DNA of 8,255 bases from Haloquadratum sp. J07HQX50. GTDB lineage: Archaea; Halobacteriota; Halobacteria; Halobacteriales; Haloferacaceae. Every line of letters begins with the position of its first letter. Position 1 is the first letter of the stretch. A model generated the notes under the pieces. It was given only the letters and a program-made list of their open reading frames with translations. It was not told where the DNA came from and ran no database searches. The position numbers and the translations under genes are program-made. Location of the stretch: the NCBI GenBank assembly GCA_000416005.1, contig KE356562.1, positions 982,572-990,826 of the forward strand. Reading direction: 5' to 3'. Of the stretch, positions 1 to 5,138 are shown piece by piece.

Positions 1-256
1 CGACTGCATTTTGCGAGGATTCCAGATCAACCGACGAGAGCTGATCAAGTGCCTCTTGAATTTGTGTGTGAGTTAATTCGGCGTGTGCCTGTGCTGACAG
101 GGCGGCCAGTTGGTCGCGGCGAGCGGGGGTCCCTTCAGCTGGCATCACGACCTGTTGGTCCCATGATAAGTACTGCTTTGCATCGCGCAGCGCAGCAACG
201 GATGCATACCCAGACGTGAGCTCTGTATACGCCATCTGGTCTTCACTCGATTCCAT
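1..256 (-). CDS. Carboxypeptidase Taq (M32) family metallocarboxypeptidase, N-terminal part
   Basis: Translating the minus strand from the ATG at 256 gives 85 open codons that run off the left edge, so only the N terminus is present. The stretch YLSWDQQVVMPAEGTPARRD (residues 29-48), followed by QLAALSAQAHAE, matches the conserved N-terminal segment of M32 carboxypeptidases (helix, then L-S-W-D-Q, M-P, and an A-R-x-x-Q helix). Family members are cytoplasmic zinc or cobalt enzymes of about 500 residues that remove C-terminal residues from peptides. The catalytic HEXXH motif lies further downstream and cannot be seen here. Upstream ATGs at 297 and 282 are out of frame, so 256 is the natural start. 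The gene is on the same strand as the M20 hydrolase but 305 bp separate them, so co-transcription is uncertain. Family assignment rests on the N-terminal signature alone. Confidence 0.85.
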   Translation of the reverse strand, partial: MESSEDQMAYTELTSGYASVAALRDAKQYLSWDQQVVMPAEGTPARRDQLAALSAQAHAELTHTQIQEALDQLSSVDLESSQNAV

Positions 257-561
257 ACTGTATACTCTGTCGCGGCGTACATCAACACCGCGGCCATGAT
301 CTCATACATGGGTTGATTCATTTACCCGAAACGACACGAGAATCCAGAATGACTCAGTTGGACGAACAAGTTGGATCAAAAAGCCACACATCAATACATA
401 TCGTACTTCTAAGTGTGTGATTTTTTGTTCAGATTTTGAGAGGTCTCAGGTCTCTCAGGACCGACAAGTGATGGCTACCAACAACTCACATTTCAGAACT
501 GAAATCCCGTTTCTGCAGTCATCGTGGTATAACGTTTCATATCACCACATATCAAAACGAC
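257..561. other. Intergenic stretch with no gene; contains a short perfect dyad
   Basis: I see no convincing coding region on either strand. The stretch is AT-rich. It holds a T6 run (421-426), a tandem heptamer AGGTCTC-AGGTCTC (441-454) and a perfect inverted repeat ATTTCAG-AA-CTGAAAT (490-505). It follows the M20 gene and precedes the M32 gene, both on the minus strand, so it should contain the end of one transcript and the promoter of the other. No clear TATA-like box sits at the leaderless distance before the M32 start. Confidence 0.6.
490..505. repeat. 16-bp inverted repeat (7-bp arms, 2-bp centre)
   Basis: ATTTCAG and CTGAAAT are perfect reverse complements separated by AA. The dyad lies 57-72 bp past the M20 stop and about 235 bp before the M32 start. 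It could be a weak RNA hairpin at the 3' end of the M20 message or a site for a dimeric regulator. The spacer is too short for a stable RNA loop unless the stem frays, which slightly favours a DNA site. Function is unknown. Confidence 0.4.
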
Positions 562-1656
562 TTACCATGCTTCAAGCACTGACTGATAGATCGTAGAGCA
601 CCGACGCAAAGCTATTATCGAGACACTTTCTTCAGGCGTATGTGCTTCTTCAGGCTCTGAAGCCCCGATGACGAGACAATCAGTTCCTGCCTGTGTGAGC
701 CACCCTGCGTCTGTTGCGGCAGCCTTCGTGACCAGCTCTGTGTCTCCATCCTGCGCAGTAGTCGCTGCTTCATGGGCTATCCTGGCGAATCTTGTGTTTC
801 CACAGGCCATCGGAGGGAGATCCTGATCAACGGCCCACGTGACCCCGGTAGCTTCATTCAATCGATCAAGTGGCATTTTTCCGCCAGGTACCGTCCGCTC
901 GTCAACGGTTATCACGCAGCGATCTGGGATCACATTCCACGTCTCTCCACCGGTAACCTTCGTTACAGCAACACTCCCAGTGAGTTCCATACCCGCGACA
1001 GTGGTCTGCGGCGGGTCGAATGAGCGAAGACGTTCAATGGCATCTATCCCGCGGTAGACTGCATTCACTCCTGACCCAGGCTCGCTGGCATGTGCGGCTG
1101 ACCCATGTGCGACAATCGTTGACGCGCGTCGACCTTTGTGAGCAATAACAACATCAGTCTGATCAACTCCTGCGTAGTTTGTCGATCCTTCACACACGAT
1201 CGCCACCTCCGGGACAAATCCATCGTCAATCGCTGCTTGTGCTCCGAGGCCACCGTCTTCTTCACCAGTAAATGAAACAAAAACAGCTGATCGACTGATC
1301 TGAGCATCTCGAAACGCAATCATTGCAGCTGCTAACGATCCTTTCATATCCGCAGTTCCTCTGCCATACAGGCGGTTCCCTTCCTGCTCGACGATAAATC
1401 GGCGAGTACCGTCCTCATCGGTTTCAACTTGATTTGGCGCTGGGGGGACGACGTCATGATGCCCGACCAATCCAATGGTGTCTCCTCCCTTGTTTCGCCA
1501 TGCAAAGATGTTCCCATAGGCATCCCTTCTCACAGATGCATCAGTTTCTGCGCGAAGCCATGATTCGATCAAATCACCAACAGCAGTTGATGTTTCGTCG
1601 CTGGGCAGTCGCACCAGTCGTCGGGTGAGTTGGACCACATCACCATCACAACTCAT
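562..1656 (-). CDS. M20 family zinc hydrolase, DapE/ArgE-like (putative succinyl-diaminopimelate desuccinylase)
   Basis: The 364-residue protein has the M20 di-zinc layout. GHHDVVPP (65-72) supplies the first His ligand (H66) and the catalytic-site Asp (D68). GRGTADMKG (98-106) supplies the bridging Asp D103. GEEDGG (131-136) holds the catalytic Glu pair E132/E133, CEGS holds E156, and the C-terminal H339 is in EEAHTPEES. HGSAAHAS (184-191) is the usual lid or dimerisation-domain His region. Length is normal for the family. M20 enzymes hydrolyse amide bonds of small substrates in the cytoplasm. DapE, ArgE/LysK and peptidases are hard to separate by motif, so the desuccinylase label is tentative. 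The ATG at 1656 is preferred: a TTG three codons upstream is also in frame, but a TATA-like box lies 29 bp before the ATG. The gene appears monocistronic. Confidence 0.88.
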   Translation of the reverse strand: MSCDGDVVQLTRRLVRLPSDETSTAVGDLIESWLRAETDASVRRDAYGNIFAWRNKGGDTIGLVGHHDVVPPAPNQVETDEDGTRRFIVEQEGNRLYGRGTADMKGSLAAAMIAFRDAQISRSAVFVSFTGEEDGGLGAQAAIDDGFVPEVAIVCEGSTNYAGVDQTDVVIAHKGRRASTIVAHGSAAHASEPGSGVNAVYRGIDAIERLRSFDPPQTTVAGMELTGSVAVTKVTGGETWNVIPDRCVITVDERTVPGGKMPLDRLNEATGVTWAVDQDLPPMACGNTRFARIAHEAATTAQDGDTELVTKAAATDAGWLTQAGTDCLVIGASEPEEAHTPEESVSIIALRRCSTIYQSVLEAW

Positions 1657-1680
1657 ACATGACAATTCGAACTCTCATGG

Positions 1681-1689
1681 ATTTAATTC
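1681..1689 (-). promoter_or_regulatory. Putative TATA box of the M20 hydrolase gene
   Basis: Read on the minus strand the segment is GAATTAAAT, centred about 29 bp upstream of the ATG at 1656. That spacing is expected if transcription starts at or next to the start codon, as in most haloarchaeal leaderless genes. No strong purine-rich BRE is visible, so this is moderate support only. Confidence 0.4.
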
Positions 1690-1803
1690 TTGCAGGCTCA
1701 GCTTCCGGTGAACGAGTCACAGGCAAGCGAGTAGGAAAAAAGAGAAGACAGCCGTACGCCAGACCCAAAAAAGACAACTCACACGAGCCCTACACAGGAC
1801 TGA

Positions 1804-2514
1804 GTGAGTGAAGAGGCGTTCCAGTATCAAACCGTGACCACAAAACGCAACCACTGGCGAAACCGCGTGGAACCACATCCAAACCTGTCGAGAAGTGTAC
1901 AACCACGCACTCACTCAAGAGTCTCATCCGGCACCTGACGACGACAAGTCATCGTACACCGCAATGCAAAATACGCTTCCAGACTGGAAGCAGAAATGGC
2001 AGGAGTGGAAACGAGTGTAAGTATGCTCGAGGTGCTTGCAAATGTCTGCTCAACGCATCAAGAACCGCGAAAGCGTCCTCGAACCGCTTACAGAACGCAG
2101 ACTCAGCGGTGATCATCTCAACTAGAAAGCGCCACAGCAAAAAGAACGGATACCATGTAGTCCTCGTTGATCTTGACGGAACGGCAAAGCAGTGCGCAGA
2201 CTGTAGCGTTGAGACAGAGAAGCCGTCGTGGGTGCGTGAATATTCCTGTCCAAGTTGTAGGGTCACCGCAGACCGTGACCACAATGCGTCGTTGGAAACG
2301 CATCAGCGTGGCTAAAGGAACTGGGAGTGGCGTCCGAGCAGTCAGAATGATGGCTGGGACAGTCCGAATCACTGTCTGTGGAGACTGATGTCATTGCGGG
2401 GAGGCGTCATGGAACGCGCTACTTGCAAACACTGTCGGAGGGGCAGAAGGTCCAGTGCGAGAGCACGGAAGCCCTACCCTCAACGAGCGAACGGCGAGAG
2501 CCGTGAGCGAGTCG
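1804..2514 (+). pseudogene. tnpB: TnpB-like IS1341-type transposase/RNA-guided nuclease remnant
   Basis: The N-terminal piece starts at GTG 1804 (MSEEAFQYQTVTT...). An extra base near 1864 moves the reading to frame 2, giving AWNHIQTCREVYNH and later PDWKQKWQEWKRV, the classic haloarchaeal TnpB N terminus. An in-frame TAA at 2018 interrupts what looks like KRVYSRCLQMSAQRIKN. A shift near 2085 leads to frame 3 (LQNADSAV). Roughly two thirds of the protein, including RuvC-I and RuvC-II, is then missing before KKNGYHVVLVD. The zinc ribbon CADC...CPSC (2193-2258) and the RuvC-III motif DRDHNA survive. A stop at 2313, a further shift and an opal codon follow, and the tail resembles GSPTLNERTARAVSE. 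Intact TnpB is about 400 residues. This copy cannot make an active nuclease. Confidence 0.85.
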
Positions 2515-2524
2515 GGTGGGGTAG
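2474..2524 (+). ncRNA. Structured right end of the tnpB element; possible omegaRNA/sotRNA scaffold relic
   Basis: ACGGC-GAGA-GCCGT (2491-2504) is a perfect 5-bp stem capped by a GNRA tetraloop. It is enclosed by a possible 6-bp helix between CTACCC (2474-2479) and GGGTAG (2519-2524). Established knowledge: in IS605/IS1341 elements the 3' end of tnpB and the right end encode the guide RNA (omegaRNA), and sense-overlapping transcripts (sotRNAs) have been described from IS1341-type genes in Halobacterium. Whether this copy is transcribed cannot be told from sequence, and the 5' end of any RNA is unknown. Confidence 0.4.
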
Positions 2525-2560
2525 CTCACACTCTTGAGATGACAGTGACCGAAGTCGTAG

Positions 2561-2567
2561 GCTTAAC
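2561..2567 (+). promoter_or_regulatory. Putative TATA box of the PINA gene
   Basis: GCTTAAC is centred 27 bp upstream of the ATG at 2591 and preceded by GAAGTCGTAG, a loose BRE. The distance fits a leaderless transcript. It lies only about 35 bp past the presumed right end of the tnpB relic, so the element has not displaced the core promoter. Confidence 0.45.
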
Positions 2568-2590
2568 TGTTTGCCGGCCTAACAATACAT

Positions 2591-4426
2591 ATGAACGTAG
2601 TGCCGGACACGAGCGCGGTCATTGATGGTCGGGTGTCCGAGCGAATAGATAGTGTCGATGATACAACTGTGCTTGTCCCTGAAGCAGTCGTCAGCGAGCT
2701 CGAATCCCAGGCGAATGATGGACGCGAGAGTGGATGGGATGGGTTAGCTGAATTACAAGAGTTAACCGCGCTAGCCGATGCCGGCACACTCTCTGTGCAG
2801 TATGTTGGTCGCCGTGCCTCACCGAGTGAAGCACGCGGAGCCGATGAGGGTGACGTTGATGCAGTGATCCGTGATATTGCTGCGAGTGAATCAGCGACGC
2901 TTCTCACGAGCGATGTTGTTCAGGCGGAGGTCGCAAAGGCAAAAGGTGTCGATGTGGAGTATATTGAACCGCAGGTGCGAAGCACAGACTCACTCATCAT
3001 TGAGCAATTTTTTGATGAGGATACTATGTCAGTCCACTTGAAAACGGAGACAGTCCCGAAGGCCAAGCGAGGGGCAATCGGTGAAATGCGGTACGAGCAC
3101 ATTCGCAATGAACCGACAGATGAGCAGACGATGCAAGAGTGGGCTAATAATGTCGAAGAGGTTGCCCAGACGAGTGCCGATGGATTTATCGAACTCTCCG
3201 AAGCGGGCATGAAAATTATTCAGTATCAAGACTATCGCATTGCAGTTGCTCGCCCACCGTTTGCTGACGGTATCGAAATTACAGCTGTCAGACCTATCGT
3301 CAAGACAGACTTAGACGAGTACGAGTTCGCTAGCGAATTACGAGATCGTCTGAAAGAGCAACAACGTGGAATTCTCATTTCTGGATCTCCTGGAGCGGGT
3401 AAATCAACGTTCGCCCAGGCTGTCGCCGAATTTCTGACTGAGAGCGATTATGCGGTCAAGACGATGGAGAAGCCACGCGACTTAGATGTTGGGTCGGATA
3501 TCACACAATATACGGCTCTAAGTGGTGATATGGCGAAAACTGCTGATTCACTTCTGTTAGTTCGTCCAGATTACACTATATACGATGAAGTGCGGAAAAC
3601 CAAGGACTTCGGCGTATTCGCTGATATGCGACTTGCTGGTGTTGGTATGGTGGGGGTTGTACATGCAACTCGTGGGATTGATGCTCTCCAGCGACTCGTG
3701 GGCCGAGTTGAACTCGGTATGATCCCTCAGGTCGTTGATACAGTCGTGTACATTGAGGATGGGCATGTCGAAACGGTCTATAACGTCCAAACCGAAGTAA
3801 AGGTGCCTGAGGGTCTCACAGCCGATGACTTGGCACGGCCGGTCATTCAGGTCACAGACTTTGAAACGCAGACGGCAGAGTATGAGATATATACGTTTAA
3901 TCGACAGGTCATTACGGTTCCTGTTTCAGAGAGCACCGAGGGTGCTGAAAGTGGCGTTGATCGCCTTGCAAAACAAGAAATTGAACGTGAGATTCGTTCT
4001 ATCGCTCGTGGTCACGTCTCAGTTGACATCAAGAATCAAAGTGAAGCTGTGGTATATGTTGATGAGGACGATATCTCATATGTAATTGGCAAGGGTGGTG
4101 GTCGTATCTCAGAGATTGAAGACCGATTGGGGATTGATATTGACGTTCGAACCCATGCAGAGAATCCTGACCCAGGGGCCTCTGGTACTCCAGGGGGTAC
4201 CTCTGATGGAAAAGTCGTCACGCCAGAGGTAACCTCCCGACACGTCGTGATCAGACTTGATGATTACGTAGGAGAGACCGTCGAGGTACAAGCAGACGGT
4301 GAATATCTCTTTACCGCAACAGTTGGTCGTGGTGGTGATGTTCAAGTCTCACGAGGAAGCGCGATTGCAGATGAACTCGAAAGCGCAATTGACCGTCGTG
4401 CACAGATCGAGGTTTTCCCGACGTAG
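2591..4426 (+). CDS. PINA-type PIN-domain ATPase with KH domain (putative Holliday-junction branch-migration ATPase)
   Basis: The 611-residue protein has the full archaeal PIN-ATPase-KH layout. The PIN domain (about 1-128) has the acidic residues D6, E36, D88/D90 and, after TLLTSD, D108. The linker (about 129-225) resembles the N-terminal region of PilT/GspE ATPases. The ATPase core has Walker A GSPGAGKST (265-273) and Walker B TIYDE (329-333, D332/E333). The KH domain has its GKGG loop at 500-503. A Gly/Pro-rich linker (about 521-548) leads to a C-terminal beta-rich domain. Sulfolobus PINA is reported as a hexameric ATPase that interacts with the Hjc resolvase and promotes branch migration; function here is inferred from that family. 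All PIN acidic positions look intact, so nuclease activity is possible. The gene is probably monocistronic and ends 1 bp from a convergent gene. Confidence 0.88.
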   Translation: MNVVPDTSAVIDGRVSERIDSVDDTTVLVPEAVVSELESQANDGRESGWDGLAELQELTALADAGTLSVQYVGRRASPSEARGADEGDVDAVIRDIAASESATLLTSDVVQAEVAKAKGVDVEYIEPQVRSTDSLIIEQFFDEDTMSVHLKTETVPKAKRGAIGEMRYEHIRNEPTDEQTMQEWANNVEEVAQTSADGFIELSEAGMKIIQYQDYRIAVARPPFADGIEITAVRPIVKTDLDEYEFASELRDRLKEQQRGILISGSPGAGKSTFAQAVAEFLTESDYAVKTMEKPRDLDVGSDITQYTALSGDMAKTADSLLLVRPDYTIYDEVRKTKDFGVFADMRLAGVGMVGVVHATRGIDALQRLVGRVELGMIPQVVDTVVYIEDGHVETVYNVQTEVKVPEGLTADDLARPVIQVTDFETQTAEYEIYTFNRQVITVPVSESTEGAESGVDRLAKQEIEREIRSIARGHVSVDIKNQSEAVVYVDEDDISYVIGKGGGRISEIEDRLGIDIDVRTHAENPDPGASGTPGGTSDGKVVTPEVTSRHVVIRLDDYVGETVEVQADGEYLFTATVGRGGDVQVSRGSAIADELESAIDRRAQIEVFPT

Positions 4427-4427
4427 A

Positions 4428-4715
4428 TTACGCTTCGATCTCTGATTCTTCTTGATCTTGCTCTGAATGCGGTTGTTGGTCTGCAGGGTCACATAATTGA
4501 TAGAGATTTTGCCGTGCATCAGCAAAATAGACGTCCTCATCAACAATATTAATTGATTCAAGTCGTTCTAAGGCATATCGGACAGTTCTGGCCGACAGCA
4601 TCGACTCTTCGACGATACCTTTCTGAGTGAGTGGCCCAGTATATTCGAGAACTTTAAAAACGAGTTTTGCACTCGGCGGGAGGTCCTCAAGCTCCTCGCG
4701 GTCTGGCTTTCCCAT
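4428..4715 (-). CDS. Small winged helix-turn-helix (MarR/TrmB-like) transcriptional regulator
   Basis: The 95-residue protein is a single winged-helix DNA-binding domain. GPLTQKGIVEES (27-38) is the positioning helix of the HTH, SARTVRYALERL (41-52) the recognition helix, and IVDEDVYFADARQNLYQL (57-74) the beta wing. The last 20 or so residues are very acidic and glutamine-rich and look disordered, a usual halophilic tail. There is no ligand-binding or dimerisation domain, so it would act as a compact DNA-binding protein. A near-identical arrangement (DLPPSAKLVF then a helix with RTVRYALERL) is familiar from haloarchaeal proteins annotated as MarR-type HTH; the regulon is unknown to me. Stop codons of this gene and PINA are 1 bp apart. 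Its promoter is back to back with that of the EMC6-like/ABCE1 operon, so that operon and its own gene are reasonable candidate targets. Confidence 0.82.
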   Translation of the reverse strand: MGKPDREELEDLPPSAKLVFKVLEYTGPLTQKGIVEESMLSARTVRYALERLESINIVDEDVYFADARQNLYQLCDPADQQPHSEQDQEESEIEA

Positions 4716-4740
4716 TATACATAATCAGCAGATGAATCGG

Positions 4741-4755
4741 CATAAACCTTCGCGA
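4741..4755 (-). promoter_or_regulatory. BRE/TATA promoter of the winged-helix gene
   Basis: On the minus strand the segment reads TCGCGAAGGTTTATG. TTTATG is centred 28 bp before the ATG at 4715, with a CGAA-containing BRE directly upstream. This is the best haloarchaeal core promoter in the window and supports a leaderless start at 4715. Confidence 0.6.
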
Positions 4756-4784
4756 GATAAACGAAAACTCCACACAAACGCTAA

Positions 4785-4797
4785 CGAACAGTTTTTG
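4785..4797 (+). promoter_or_regulatory. BRE/TATA promoter of the EMC6-like/ABCE1 operon
   Basis: CGAACA (BRE-like) is followed by G and TTTTTG (4792-4797), centred about 27 bp before the ATG at 4822. This fits leaderless initiation and supports 4822 as the gene start. It is about 40 bp from the divergent promoter of the winged-helix gene. Confidence 0.5.
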
Positions 4798-4821
4798 AAG
4801 ACGCACTAATGATTATATAAT

Positions 4822-5137
4822 ATGGCTACGGAAACCCAACCCGGACTCTCGGGGCATCTCCGGGGGGGTCACAGTGACCACAGTTGCCTGCCTTGCCGGC
4901 GTCATCGCTGCGCTGGCCTCGGCGAGTATTGTTGGTACTGACGCCGCAGCGGCAGCTAATCAACGGACTGTTGTATTCATGTCGGTGGCAATTGTGGCTC
5001 AATTTCCGGTTTTTCGTGTGATCGGGATTGATGTGACTGATTTCGGTATTAAGGATTATTTGTATGTTGGCTTTATGACATTCGCCCTGTGGTTCATCAC
5101 GTTCAGTATCTTACTTACTGAGCAAGTGGCTGTCTAA
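4822..5137 (+). CDS. EMC6-like small membrane protein, frameshifted by one extra G near the N terminus
   Basis: The ATG at 4822 starts MATETQPGLSGHLRG, but a run of seven G (4862-4868) throws the frame off and the reading stops at 4939. Removing one G joins it smoothly to VTVTTVACLAG..., giving 104 residues ending at 5137. Three hydrophobic segments follow: one after VTVTT, one around VVFMSVAIVAQFPVF, and one around YLYVGFMTFALWFITFSILL. Size and three-helix topology fit the archaeal EMC6-like proteins, relatives of a subunit of the eukaryotic ER membrane-insertase complex; the family call is from memory. The downstream frame has no start before a GTG at 4874, which would give an 87-residue protein still holding all three helices. 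The stop codon is followed after one base by the ABCE1 ATG. The shift may be a sequencing error, a recent mutation or slippage. Confidence 0.7.
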
Positions 5138-5138
5138 T

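Larger units (their letters stand above)
1790..2530 (+). mobile_element. Degenerate IS1341-type (IS200/IS605 superfamily, tnpB-only) element
   Basis: The segment carries fragments of a single TnpB-like protein in three frames and, at its 3' side, a subterminal hairpin plus a GGGTGGGGTAG tract. Both are typical of right ends of haloarchaeal IS1341-type elements as I recall them. No tnpA (Y1 transposase) is present. These elements lack terminal inverted repeats and make no target duplication, so the left boundary cannot be fixed. I place it just before the remnant start codon, and it may extend to about 1700. The element occupies the gap between the divergent M20 and PINA genes and interrupts neither. 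Confidence 0.75.

Noticed and set aside
441..454. Tandem AGGTCTC heptamer as a possible repeat array
   Set aside because: Only two copies, with no further units or regular spacing; not a CRISPR or iteron array.
772..1319. Several plus- and minus-strand frames overlapping the M20 gene
   Set aside because: They are shadow frames over a gene with all M20 zinc and catalytic residues intact.
1657..1665. TTG start for the M20 hydrolase three codons upstream of the ATG
   Set aside because: The ATG at 1656 is a better start codon and is correctly spaced from the TATA-like box; nothing supports the TTG.
1717..2372. Minus-strand open frames of 65-111 codons opposite the tnpB remnant
   Set aside because: They are antisense to recognisable TnpB fragments, have Cys/Phe/Leu-rich compositions unlike acidic haloarchaeal proteins, and overlap each other.
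2563..3790. Minus-strand frames inside the PINA gene
   Set aside because: All are shadows of a long gene with intact domain motifs; their composition (Ser/Thr-rich, basic) is that of antisense translations.
4862..4868. Programmed ribosomal frameshift at the G7 run
   Set aside because: No supporting stop-codon arrangement or clear downstream stem-loop is visible and I know of no such case in this family; a simple indel explains it. Transcriptional slippage is kept as a minor option in the findings.
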